Below are positions 15,201 to 21,940 of a DNA stretch of 23,829 nt, in pieces. The stretch comes from JBMNTP01 sp050945795 (lineage in GTDB: Bacteria > Bacillota > Clostridia > Christensenellales > MGBC116941): assembly GCA_050945795.1 (NCBI GenBank), contig JBMNTP010000030.1, positions 1 through 23,829 on the forward strand, given 5' to 3'. The stretch's first letter is position 1. Each line of letters begins with the position of its first letter. The notes under the pieces were generated by a model, which was not told where the DNA came from, did no database searches, and was given only the letters and a program-made list of their open reading frames with translations. The position numbers and the translations under genes are program-made.

Positions 15201-17271
15201 CGGTTGTACATGGGCGAGTAACGCGCGCGAGGAGCAGATTACAAAATGGTATAACGACGCGGTGACGGACCCGCCGGCTGAGGCTGTTTATATAAAAAGC
15301 GGCGAAAGCGTGTGGCGTATGAGCGTTCAGTCGGGGTATGCGCGCTATTCGCCGGGCGTGGCGGAATTTGTTTCGTTTATGGGCGATGACGATGTACGCA
15401 TGACGGTATTTGTGCATGACGAGCTGCCGGTAAAGCTATACTGGGTTACTTCTGATAACGACGGCATATCCGCGCAATTTGTAGCGCGTATGGCGGCGCG
15501 AGGCATAAAGGCTAACGCTGGGCACAACGGCATATTTATGAAGGAGCTTTTGGGCAGCGGCGGCGGAATAGGATTCATATCGGCTATAACGCCGGACGCT
15601 GAATACAGCCTTGAAATAAATGAACTGCTGCCGCCTTTTGCGTCATCTCTAAGCGGAGGGGCGGCTTGCGGTGTAAGAGTGGCGGGAGTAAGGGCGAATG
15701 TTTCAAAAGGCGTTTTATTCGCAATTGGCGCTTGCTCAGATGAGGATAAGGCTATATCGATTATAGAAACACTTAAAGGTCAAAACCCCGCCGATATGCT
15801 AAAAAGGGTTAAGGAAGGGTGGCTGCGCCGGCTAGGCATTCTTAAGATTAGAACGCCGGATCCCGCCATGGATGTTATGATAAACACCTTCTTGCCATAT
15901 CAGCTTTTGGCGTCGCGACTTATAGCGCGTTCCGGCTTTTATCAATGCGGAGGCGCTTTCGGCTTTCGCGATCAGCTACAGGACGTTTGTGCGCTGCTTT
16001 ATACCGACAGTGCGGCGGCGCGGCGGCACATACTTTTATGCGCCGAGCATCAGTTTAAGGAAGGGGATGTTCAGCATTGGTGGCATCCGCCAAGGCGTGG
16101 CGTAAGAACTAAGATTTCCGACGACTATCTGTGGCTGCCGTGGGCGGTATGCGAATATGTAAGGATTACCGGCGATATGTCGCTACTTGATGAGGAGGCA
16201 GCTTTCCTTGAAGGCAGTATGCCGGAGCACAAAGACGTATATGAAGAGGCGAGGGTAAGCGAGGAGAAAGCTTCGGTGCTTGAGCACTGCATAAGAGCGG
16301 TGGACAGGGTATCGTATGGGCAAAGAGGGCTGCCCTTGATTATGGGCGGCGACTGGAACGACGGCATGGATGAAATTGGCGAGGAGGGTAAGGGCGAAAG
16401 CGTATGGCTGGCGTGGTTTTTGCTAGATGTGTTTAGAAAGCTGATACCCATACTTGCAAAGCGAGGCGATGCTCGGCAGGGCAACCTTATGAAACGGGCG
16501 ATGGCGCTTGAAGAAAACATCGAAAAACACGCGTGGCAGGGCGATAGGTATTTAAGGGCATGGTATGACGACGGTACGCCGGTAGGAGCGGCGGGCAGTC
16601 CTGAATGCGCGATAGATCTTATATCGCAGGCATGGGCGGCTATAGCCGGAAGAGATACGGCGAGGGCGGCGCAGGCCATGGATACGGCGCGCGAAAATCT
16701 GCTTGACGAGGCTGTCGGCACATACGCGCTTTTAGCGCCGCCGTTTGACGGCTACGGCAAGCCGGGCTATATAATGTCGTACATACCCGGCGTAAGGGAA
16801 AACGGTGGGCAATACACTCACGCCGCGTCATGGGCGGTAATAGCCATGGTTAAGCTGGGGCAAAAGGACGCTTTGGACGTATGGAATATTATAAATCCCG
16901 TAAACCATGCCAAAACGCGCTCCGATGCTTTGCGCTACGCCGTTGAGCCGTATGTTATAGCCGCCGACGTTTATGCCGGCCAAAATCCCGGCAGGGGCGG
17001 ATGGACATGGTATACCGGCTCGGCGGGATGGATGTGGCGGGCGGCTGTAGAATGGCTGCTCGGCATAAAGATAAATGGCGGAAATATGACGATTGAGCCG
17101 TGCCTTGGCGGGGAGTGGGACGGGTTTGAGGCTGTCTATAAGCCTTTTTCGGGCAGCGAATACCATATAACCGTTAAGCGCGGAGAGGGAGCGCTTACTC
17201 TAAATGGCAAGCAGGTGGGGTCTGCGCCTATCACAGAAGGCGTGCATTTAGTGGAAGCGTTTTTCCGCTGA
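9253..17271 (+). CDS. Giant cyclic beta-1,2-glucan synthase-like protein (GT84 + glycoamylase-like + GH94)
   Basis: This 2672-residue membrane protein matches the ChvB/NdvB/Cgs architecture, whose members (about 2830-2870 residues) build, cyclise and trim beta-1,2-glucan from UDP-glucose. Order: N-terminal region (1-370); membrane segments (about 376-422); GT84 glycosyltransferase with DAD at 580-582 and RQHRWIRGDWQ at 722-732; membrane segments (about 770-806 and 878-917); glycoamylase-like cyclisation domain (about 947-1450, ending FMAHHIGMS); a first GH94-type beta-sandwich (from about 1507); a second (from about 1937); and a GH94 catalytic (alpha/alpha)6 domain with FRDQLQD (2239-2244) and GDWNDG (2366-2371), where Asp2370 is the probable acid catalyst. 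Start TTG 9253 follows GGAGG (9239-9243) at 9 bases. No exporter gene (ChvA-like) lies in the window. The product may be a linear or a cyclic glucan. Confidence 0.9.
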   Translation: MSFKNGTGAAYIDIKLTLEELAAHAADISATPVRKAGRRLKGFPAVLDEKEMLLEAGKVYSTGKGEPMPPAATLLWDNLYLLEEKCIELEDDLTSSLCSALPTVAAGPFKGLPRSYWLAHELVTHTEGRPTGEAISAFLSAFSKANPVMMIELWSMPLMLKLVLIKLCRSVAQSVAVAQKSRRDGERWARLVIKSANKPDRLIALLKNIEPDAAFAEGLYSQLNRSGTGMTQAADRLMRIKGLDADRLIRSEHRTQMQYQLLAANAISTLRELDDTPWEEMFESISAVEAALRQDDVYRAMDFESRHHYRRRVQAIARELKIDETLVAETAVALAKEGEGAKAHSGWYLFKDSFKIAQRTGCVAPQKWKTRRALKKAAFPLYMLSIFIPAALMVLAAAHFGALYAVLFIIPAIGIAQALVSRVAAAVARPDFLAKLELEDIGEEHATMIVVPALLSSMKRATDIVAQIEACYLANPGSKLYFALLGDYKDGQEEHVDTDKGIFETAEKAIIALNKKYPAAEPVFYYYQRERIWNETDSKFMGRERKRGALEDLNQLLLGKGNAFIQKTPPPKVKYVITLDADTRLSMGGAAKLIGAISHPLNAPVLEGGKVVSGYGILQPRIGLAAGSGTSFFSRVFSGRRGWDLYMTSVSDVYQDVFGQGIFTGKGIYELEAFSAALDGWVPENRVLSHDLLEGCFAGAGFVSDIELVDGFPSAYASWADRQHRWIRGDWQLLGWLMPKVRKADGQKVPNPLSALCRWKIADNLRRSLHPIFVFLILAASVFIEPIAGLALAAAAVFIHALIDILTSKRPGEPLIRGNATLTQAAISIVLMPYEAYLSADAIIRTLIRLWRRRRMLEWVTAADAERKDALIGYYKRMWFAPFSAVLIIAIASISGLITPAAFICVTWAIAPYAAWKMSEPEQGKKPLSGKDEEYIRTMALKSWRFFEEFAVEQYGYLAPDNVQVQPRTRPVTRTSPTNMGFSMLGTVSAYNMGFIGYLEMLERISGAANEILRMEKWNGHLYNWYDLKRQKPLEPYYVSTVDSGNLCACLMACAEALKQGLRRDIRHSRAAGLSDWFRCFGAAKAKAGIEKFAALSEEAAPSQWRAALRQSKGGGLAGRAAAKALDEFDMLAPWIKPLSDQALRRVCGDKVKVFALRMEQYLSLQAMANKHGSAMGEFDAVMTAARKDNSALRAAKVIQASLMTAHFEAAKISRRAEETAELLNALAREMDFSRLYSKRRRLFHIGHDAGTCKDSASYYDLLASEARLSSFVAIAKGDVTQKHWFSLGRSLTGTGRRALVSWGGTMFEYLMPMLLLKSYNDTLLDEAVRAAVSVQKAYGDAARLPWGVSESGYYAFDLNMNYQYKAFGDPRLGLKPGLYKDTVIAPYATFLSLMVDAPAAVKNLYALKREGAEGEYGFYEAIDYTPSRTYGRKQVIKSFMAHHIGMSLCAIDNTINSMALQKLFHSIPAVRAAELLLQERVPSNSVRLKEYIRPLEEEESAQPVAARRLFTKGQRQAHFISNGAYSVMLTPSGTGESKLNDIIIARGGRYFGVLAAVKNVESGALWHIGHMHGSPPKAYHAVMEADRASISRQDGTISTRMDICVSPEANAEVRVVTLMNTGETDETLDITMWFEPVMTTKRDFDAHPAFNKLFLEASHESGVLLLRKRPRGDEGMWLGFYCDGAQYETGRARFIGRTESPAFPKGLDGGMSGNTVSTDVIMCLRKRVNIKAGESVKVPFVIAAGGKEQALEAAAIAKDAERAFEMAFTQAQVESQFLALSGDDITTFQALGGRIMFDRRPYDCEGDGIGRLHALGISGDYPIVAVRVANTSQLGCVFDAARAHEYLKMKGLDFDLVIVDGSGNDYYNPVREKLAELTERRGAGRPVFVVKEFPKGFAEATGGFELNSELPLKAQVEVLEGKYPPEAFLAPKKRRSKLPELMFDNGFGGFDGDGYVIYNTPPAPWAHIMGNGKVGALVTDNGGCTWASNAREEQITKWYNDAVTDPPAEAVYIKSGESVWRMSVQSGYARYSPGVAEFVSFMGDDDVRMTVFVHDELPVKLYWVTSDNDGISAQFVARMAARGIKANAGHNGIFMKELLGSGGGIGFISAITPDAEYSLEINELLPPFASSLSGGAACGVRVAGVRANVSKGVLFAIGACSDEDKAISIIETLKGQNPADMLKRVKEGWLRRLGILKIRTPDPAMDVMINTFLPYQLLASRLIARSGFYQCGGAFGFRDQLQDVCALLYTDSAAARRHILLCAEHQFKEGDVQHWWHPPRRGVRTKISDDYLWLPWAVCEYVRITGDMSLLDEEAAFLEGSMPEHKDVYEEARVSEEKASVLEHCIRAVDRVSYGQRGLPLIMGGDWNDGMDEIGEEGKGESVWLAWFLLDVFRKLIPILAKRGDARQGNLMKRAMALEENIEKHAWQGDRYLRAWYDDGTPVGAAGSPECAIDLISQAWAAIAGRDTARAAQAMDTARENLLDEAVGTYALLAPPFDGYGKPGYIMSYIPGVRENGGQYTHAASWAVIAMVKLGQKDALDVWNIINPVNHAKTRSDALRYAVEPYVIAADVYAGQNPGRGGWTWYTGSAGWMWRAAVEWLLGIKINGGNMTIEPCLGGEWDGFEAVYKPFSGSEYHITVKRGEGALTLNGKQVGSAPITEGVHLVEAFFR

Positions 17272-17282
17272 TAGAATAAGGC

Positions 17283-17305
17283 GCGAAAAGGCGGCTTTTC
17301 GCTTT
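17283..17305 (+). terminator. Weak intrinsic terminator after the glucan synthase gene
   Basis: GCGAAAAG (17283-17290) and CTTTTCGC (17295-17302) pair around a 4-base loop and are followed by only three T. A second small hairpin, TTTGGC/GCCAAA, lies at 17328-17345. The rest of the 177-base gap before tig holds its promoter. Confidence 0.45.
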
Positions 17306-17358
17306 AAAGCGGACGGCTGCCTTTAGGTTTGGCTTTAACGCCAAAAAGCTCTATATTA

Positions 17359-17387
17359 TTGCATAATATAAATGCTTGTGTTAAAAT
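17359..17387 (+). promoter_or_regulatory. Promoter of the tig-clpP-clpX unit
   Basis: TTGCAT (17359-17364) and TAAAAT (17382-17387) are 17 bases apart, and TG at 17379-17380 supplies an extended -10 (TGTTAAAAT). It sits about 60 bases before the trigger factor start. No CtsR or CIRCE heat-shock operator was recognised near it. Confidence 0.6.
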
Positions 17388-17448
17388 ATTTTAAGTGTCC
17401 GTATAGCCGGATATATCATAAATTTGTACACGCGCAGGAGGGAATATT

Positions 17449-18834
17449 TTGCAATCGACGTTGGAGATAATTGAGAAGAATAAGGCCAAAATAAAGCTTA
17501 CTATATCGGGCGAGGCTTATGAACAGGCCGTCGCTAAGGCGTATCAGCAGAGCAAGGGAAGATTTAGCGTCCCCGGCTTTAGGAAGGGCAAGGCGCCAAG
17601 GAAGGTTATAGAAACGCATTATGGCGAATCGGTGTTTTTTGAGGACGCGCTGGATTTAGCGTTTCCCGAAGCTTATGACGCGGCAATTGACGAGCACGGT
17701 CTTTTCCCGGTATCGCGGCCGGAAGTTGAGATTGACGGCATAGGCGACGACAAGTCGGTTACGCTTAGTGCGGTTGTATACACCAAGCCGGTAGTAGAGC
17801 TTGAAAAATACAAAGGCATTGAGGCCAAAGACGTTGAACACACCGTCTCCGACGAAGATGTTCAGGCGGAAGTAGACAAGGCTATGGAAAAGAACAGCCG
17901 TTATGTAGAGGCGGGGCGCCCGGCCGAAAACGGCGACAGGGTTATACTCGACTACAGCGGCTCGGTAGATAGTGTTAAATTCGCGGGCGGTACAGCCGAA
18001 AATCAGACACTTGAACTGGGTTCGGGGAGGTTTATACCCGGATTTGAGGAACAGGTTGTCGGCATGAACGCGGGGGAAGAAAAGGTTATATCGGTTAAAT
18101 TTCCCGAGGAATACCACAGCGAGGAGCTAAAGGGCAAAGACGCAGAGTTTGAAATAAAGCTGCATGAAGTTAAAATGAAAGAGCTTCCCGCCTTTGATGA
18201 CGAGTTTGTAAAGGATACCAGCGAATTTGATACTACTGAAGAATACCTTGGAGATATAAAGGACAAGCTTACTAAGGCCGCTGAAGCTAGAACGGCGGCT
18301 GAAAAGCGCGACAACGCCGTTGAGGCGCTTGTTGATTCATGCGAATTCGATATTCCCGAGGTTATGTTTAGGAACCAGGCGGTTCAGATGGTGCGTGAGC
18401 TGGAGTATAACATGCGCTATCAGGGCATGTCGCTTGAGGATTACATGAAATATACCGGAACGACGCCGGAAAGTCTGCTGGAAAATTATATGCCGCAGGC
18501 TAAGCGCAGCGTAAAAACGCAGCTGGTCATAGAGGCTGTTGAAAAGGCTGAGGCGCTTGAGGCGGACGAAAAAGATGTGGACGCTAAAATAGCTGAAATG
18601 GCTGAGGCGGCAGGAAAGAGCGCGGAGGAATACGCAAAACTCATAAGCGAGGACGACAGGGAATATATTAAGCGAGAGCTGATATGGAATAAGGCGATAG
18701 ATGTTATCGCCGACAACGCCGTTTTCGTAAAAGAGGAGAAGAAAGCCGCGGAGAAAAAGAAAAAAGCGCCTGCTAAAAAGGCGGCAGCCAAGGAAGCCGA
18801 CAAGGAAGAGCAAGAAGAGGAGAAAAAGGACTGA
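17449..18834 (+). CDS. tig: Trigger factor, ribosome-associated chaperone
   Basis: Trigger factor binds nascent chains at the ribosome exit tunnel. This protein has 461 residues, slightly longer than the usual 430 or so. The ribosome-docking loop GFRKGKAP is at 43-50. The FKBP-type peptidyl-prolyl isomerase domain spans about 159-242 (NGDRVILDYSG to EIKLHEVK). The C-terminal substrate-binding arms follow. The extra length is a highly charged tail (about 429-461) with KKKK, KKAAAK and EEQEEEKKD runs, probably disordered. Start TTG 17449 lies 6 bases after AGGAGGG. It is the first gene of a closely spaced unit with clpP (24-base gap) and clpX, a common clostridial arrangement linking folding and proteolysis. 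Confidence 0.95.
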   Translation: MQSTLEIIEKNKAKIKLTISGEAYEQAVAKAYQQSKGRFSVPGFRKGKAPRKVIETHYGESVFFEDALDLAFPEAYDAAIDEHGLFPVSRPEVEIDGIGDDKSVTLSAVVYTKPVVELEKYKGIEAKDVEHTVSDEDVQAEVDKAMEKNSRYVEAGRPAENGDRVILDYSGSVDSVKFAGGTAENQTLELGSGRFIPGFEEQVVGMNAGEEKVISVKFPEEYHSEELKGKDAEFEIKLHEVKMKELPAFDDEFVKDTSEFDTTEEYLGDIKDKLTKAAEARTAAEKRDNAVEALVDSCEFDIPEVMFRNQAVQMVRELEYNMRYQGMSLEDYMKYTGTTPESLLENYMPQAKRSVKTQLVIEAVEKAEALEADEKDVDAKIAEMAEAAGKSAEEYAKLISEDDREYIKRELIWNKAIDVIADNAVFVKEEKKAAEKKKKAPAKKAAAKEADKEEQEEEKKD

Positions 18835-18858
18835 CAAAAGAGTCACGGAGGCGATAAT

Positions 18859-19443
18859 ATGAATTTAATACCGATGGTAATAGAGCAGACAAATCGCGGT
18901 GAAAGGTCATATGATATATATTCAAGGCTGCTTAAGGATAGGATTGTTTTCCTAGGCGGCGGCGTTGATGACGTAACCGCGAATATTATAGTGGCACAAC
19001 TGCTGTTTTTGGAGGCGGATGATCCTGATAAGGACATAAACCTTTACATAAACAGCCCGGGCGGCTCGGTTACGGCCGGCCTTGCCATATACGACACCAT
19101 GCAGTACATAAAGCCGGACATTTCGACAATATGCATAGGGTTGGCGGCGTCTATGGGCGCGTTTTTGCTGGCCGCCGGCACAAAAGGCAAGCGCAAGGCG
19201 CTGCCTAACAGCGAGATAATGATTCACCAGCCCAGCGGCGGAGCCAGGGGCCAGGCGACGGACATTGCCATACATGCGGAGCATATAATAAAGACTAAGG
19301 AGCTTATGAACCGCATACTCTCAGAAAGAACCGGGCAGCCGATCGACAAAATTAAGCAGGATGTTGAAAGGGATTATTTCATGAGCGCTGAGGAAGCGCT
19401 AAAATACGGTATTGTCGATGAGATAATTCCGCCGCGTCGCTAA
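18859..19443 (+). CDS. clpP: ATP-dependent Clp protease proteolytic subunit
   Basis: ClpP forms the double-heptamer serine protease barrel that degrades proteins fed by ClpX. This 194-residue protein has the normal length. The catalytic triad is Ser98 (GLAASMGAF), His123 (MIHQPSGG) and Asp172 (ERDYFMS). The oxyanion and handle regions (INSPGGSVTAGLAIYDTM) are intact. The short N terminus and missing long propeptide are typical of Firmicutes. Start ATG 18859 is 7 bases after GGAGG (18847-18851). It sits between tig and its partner clpX. Confidence 0.98.
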   Translation: MNLIPMVIEQTNRGERSYDIYSRLLKDRIVFLGGGVDDVTANIIVAQLLFLEADDPDKDINLYINSPGGSVTAGLAIYDTMQYIKPDISTICIGLAASMGAFLLAAGTKGKRKALPNSEIMIHQPSGGARGQATDIAIHAEHIIKTKELMNRILSERTGQPIDKIKQDVERDYFMSAEEALKYGIVDEIIPPRR

Positions 19444-19461
19444 TGCAGGAAAGGGTTTTGT

Positions 19462-20742
19462 ATGACCAACATAGACGAAGTAAAACAGGTGAAATGCTCT
19501 TTCTGCGGTAAACCGCAGGATCAGGTGCGTCGCATTGTAGCCGGACCGGGAGTGTACATATGCGACGAGTGCATAGAGCTTTGCCAGGAAATAATAGAGG
19601 ACGGATTTGATGGGGACGATGATCTTGATTTAAAAGATCTCCCAAAGCCGGCCGAGATACTCGAAATACTCGGAGAATACGTTGTGGGGCAGCATGACGC
19701 CAAAAAAGCGTTGGCGGTCGCTGTTTACAACCACTACAAAAGGATTGACTCTTTTAAAGGCAAGGGCAAAAAAGAAGACGTTGAGCTGCAAAAAAGCAAT
19801 ATAGTTATGCTGGGGCCTACCGGATGCGGTAAAACGTTGCTCGCGCAAACGCTGGCGAAAATACTCAATGTGCCGTTTGCCATAGCCGATGCTACTTCCC
19901 TGACAGAAGCGGGATATGTTGGCGAGGACGTTGAGAATATATTGCTTAAGCTTATACAGTCCGCCGATTACGATATATCAAGGGCGGAGCGCGGCATCAT
20001 ATACATCGACGAGATAGACAAAATAGCGCGTAAAAGCGAGAATATGTCCATCACAAGAGATGTGTCGGGTGAAGGCGTGCAGCAGGCACTGCTTAAAATA
20101 CTCGAGGGTACGGTAGCGAGCGTGCCGCCGCAGGGCGGAAGGAAGCATCCGCATCAGGAGTTTTTGCAGATAGATACCACCAATATACTGTTCATTTGCG
20201 GCGGCGCTTTTGCCGGACTTGACAAGATAATTGAAAGCCGCATAGGCAACAAGATAATGGGCTTTGGTGCCGACATAAAATCTTCAAAGGAAAAGGGCAT
20301 AGGGGAGACGCTTAAAAACATACTTCCCGAAGACCTTCTTAAATACGGTTTGATACCCGAATTTGTAGGCCGCCTGCCCATACTTGTAACGCTTACAGAG
20401 CTTGACGAGGATGCGCTGGTAAAAATACTCACCGAGCCTAAGAACGCGCTTACAAAGCAGTATATGCGCTTGCTTGAGATGGACGGCGTAAACCTTGTTT
20501 TCGAGGAAGAAGCGGTTCGTGCAATAGCTAGAAAGGCTATCGAGAGGAAGACGGGAGCGAGGGGGCTTAGGTCGATACTCGAAAGCGTTATGCTCAATGT
20601 GATGTATGATATACCGTCGAGAAACGATATTGAAAAGTGCGTCATAACCAAAGAAGTTATAGAGACCGCCAGCGATCCGATACTTATGATCGGCGAGAGG
20701 AAGGCGACAAAAACCAGAAAGAAAGCGGGAGAGCCCGCGTAA
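19462..20742 (+). CDS. clpX: ATP-dependent Clp protease ATP-binding subunit ClpX
   Basis: ClpX is the AAA+ unfoldase that recognises and threads substrates into ClpP. The protein has 426 residues. The N-terminal zinc-binding domain has Cys12, Cys15, Cys34 and Cys37. Walker A GPTGCGKT is at 118-125, Walker B IIYIDE at 179-184, the substrate-gripping pore loop GYVG at 151-154, and sensor-2 in GARGLR (365-370). The ClpP-docking loop, usually IGF, reads MGF here (266-268), a conservative change. The C terminus is Lys/Thr-rich. It lies 18 bases after clpP. A terminator follows directly, so the unit ends here and ysxC is probably transcribed separately. Confidence 0.98.
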   Translation: MTNIDEVKQVKCSFCGKPQDQVRRIVAGPGVYICDECIELCQEIIEDGFDGDDDLDLKDLPKPAEILEILGEYVVGQHDAKKALAVAVYNHYKRIDSFKGKGKKEDVELQKSNIVMLGPTGCGKTLLAQTLAKILNVPFAIADATSLTEAGYVGEDVENILLKLIQSADYDISRAERGIIYIDEIDKIARKSENMSITRDVSGEGVQQALLKILEGTVASVPPQGGRKHPHQEFLQIDTTNILFICGGAFAGLDKIIESRIGNKIMGFGADIKSSKEKGIGETLKNILPEDLLKYGLIPEFVGRLPILVTLTELDEDALVKILTEPKNALTKQYMRLLEMDGVNLVFEEEAVRAIARKAIERKTGARGLRSILESVMLNVMYDIPSRNDIEKCVITKEVIETASDPILMIGERKATKTRKKAGEPA

Positions 20743-20745
20743 GAT

Positions 20746-20778
20746 AAGGCGGCGGGGGAACCTGCCGCTTTTCTTTTT
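20746..20778 (+). terminator. Intrinsic terminator after clpX
   Basis: GCGGCGGG (20749-20756) pairs with CCTGCCGC (20761-20768) around the GGAA loop, with one G-U pair and flanking A-T pairs. It is followed by the T-rich run TTTTCTTTTT. Confidence 0.85.
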
Positions 20779-20808
20779 AGAATACTATGGATGGGTATAA
20801 AAGAGATT

Positions 20809-21408
20809 ATGAAGATTAAAAAGGCGGTTTTCCTAACCAGCGTTGGCAGCGCGTCTAAGCTGCCCGAAACGGGGCTTAAGGAAATAGCGGTGATTGGGCG
20901 ATCGAATGTCGGCAAGTCGTCGTTTATAAATACAATTGCCAATAATAAGAAACTGGCGAAAGTAGGCGGTACGCCGGGCAAAACGAGATTGGTGAATTAC
21001 TTTATATTCAATGACGAATTTTGTCTGGTCGATTTGCCGGGCTATGGCTATGCTAGGGTTTCAAAAGAAGAAAAGCAGCGCTGGGGCGATCTTATAGAAG
21101 GTTATCTCAAAACAAGCTCGCAGCTAAAACATATCATACTTTTGGCAGACATAAGAAGGACCCCAAATGAGGATGATAAACTCATGGTTGACTGGATGAG
21201 AAGTTTCGGTTATCCTTTTACGGTAGCGGCAACAAAAGCAGATAAAATTTCCCGTGCAAGAAGAGCCGAAAGGCTTCATGATATAGAGAAAACACTCGGC
21301 GCCGATAAAAAGCCGATAGCATTCTCTGCTGCCGATGCAACCGGGAAAGAAGAGATTCTAAAGGCTATGGCCGATGTTTTAGAGATTGACACAAATCGAT
21401 TCAACTGA
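20809..21408 (+). CDS. ysxC: Ribosome biogenesis GTPase YsxC/EngB
   Basis: YsxC is a TRAFAC-class GTPase needed for assembly of the large ribosomal subunit. From ATG 20809 the protein has 199 residues, normal for the family. The G motifs are G1 GRSNVGKS (30-37), G2 Thr in GGTPGKTR (about 53-60), G3 DLPGYGYA (75-82), G4 TKAD (142-145) and G5 SAADATG (173-179). ATG 20809 was preferred because MKIKKAVFLTS matches how homologues begin. ATG 20791 in the same frame adds six residues (MGIKEI). Neither has a strong Shine-Dalgarno; AAGAG stands 4 bases before 20809. Its place next to clpX is conserved in Firmicutes, though lon is missing between them. Confidence 0.95.
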   Translation: MKIKKAVFLTSVGSASKLPETGLKEIAVIGRSNVGKSSFINTIANNKKLAKVGGTPGKTRLVNYFIFNDEFCLVDLPGYGYARVSKEEKQRWGDLIEGYLKTSSQLKHIILLADIRRTPNEDDKLMVDWMRSFGYPFTVAATKADKISRARRAERLHDIEKTLGADKKPIAFSAADATGKEEILKAMADVLEIDTNRFN

Positions 21409-21493
21409 TAATTTTGATTCGTACATCTGATTTTTTGCCGTTTTCAGCGCGTGGATGCGACATCATGATATTGTTGTTTCGGAGGATCGGACT

Positions 21494-21937
21494 ATGGGAT
21501 TGGTAAAATGCCCCAGATGCGAATTGAATTACATGCAGGATTCCGAAAGGTACTGCGAGGTATGTCGTCGTGAGGTTCGTCGCGAGGACAAGGAAAGCGA
21601 ACAGCCGGAGACTTGTTCAGAGTGCAACGAGAATACCGCCATTAAGGGGAAGGACATATGCCTTTATTGCCTTAAAGAAAGAAAAAGGCAGGAAAGTCTG
21701 GCGGCTCTGACCGAGAAGGCCACCGACAGTGACCTTGATATGCCGGTTGTAAGCGAGATGGATGAAATCGATATAGACGTTGACGAGGGCATACCGGAAA
21801 ACGAGCTCGAAGAGATAGACGAGGAGCTTGACGGCAAGGATGCCGATGATTATGACGCCGACAACTATGACGATGATGAAGATGAGGACGATGACGAATT
21901 CGATGGTTTTACCATAGAAGAACTGGATAAATATTGA
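21494..21937 (+). CDS. Tandem zinc-knuckle protein with acidic tail, function unknown
   Basis: This 147-residue protein has two cysteine clusters of identical spacing: C6-x2-C9-x11-C21-x2-C24 (CPRC, CEVC) and C41-x2-C44-x11-C56-x2-C59 (CSEC, CLYC). Each should bind one zinc, and the second looks like a duplication of the first. Arg/Lys-rich segments follow each knuckle (RREVRRE, KERKR), suiting nucleic-acid contact. The last 50 or so residues are extremely acidic and probably disordered. Start ATG 21494 is fixed by GGAGG (21481-21485) 8 bases upstream; an in-frame ATG at 21455 lacks a site. The phosphoesterase gene begins 3 bases after its stop, suggesting a shared transcript and coupled translation. 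The MGLVKCPRCELNYM opening resembles uncharacterised clostridial proteins. Confidence 0.85.
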   Translation: MGLVKCPRCELNYMQDSERYCEVCRREVRREDKESEQPETCSECNENTAIKGKDICLYCLKERKRQESLAALTEKATDSDLDMPVVSEMDEIDIDVDEGIPENELEEIDEELDGKDADDYDADNYDDDEDEDDDEFDGFTIEELDKY

Positions 21938-21940
21938 ATA

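Noticed and set aside
17272..17448. Riboswitch or heat-shock operator before tig
   Set aside because: Only short simple hairpins are present; no CIRCE or CtsR-type repeat or known aptamer pattern was recognised.
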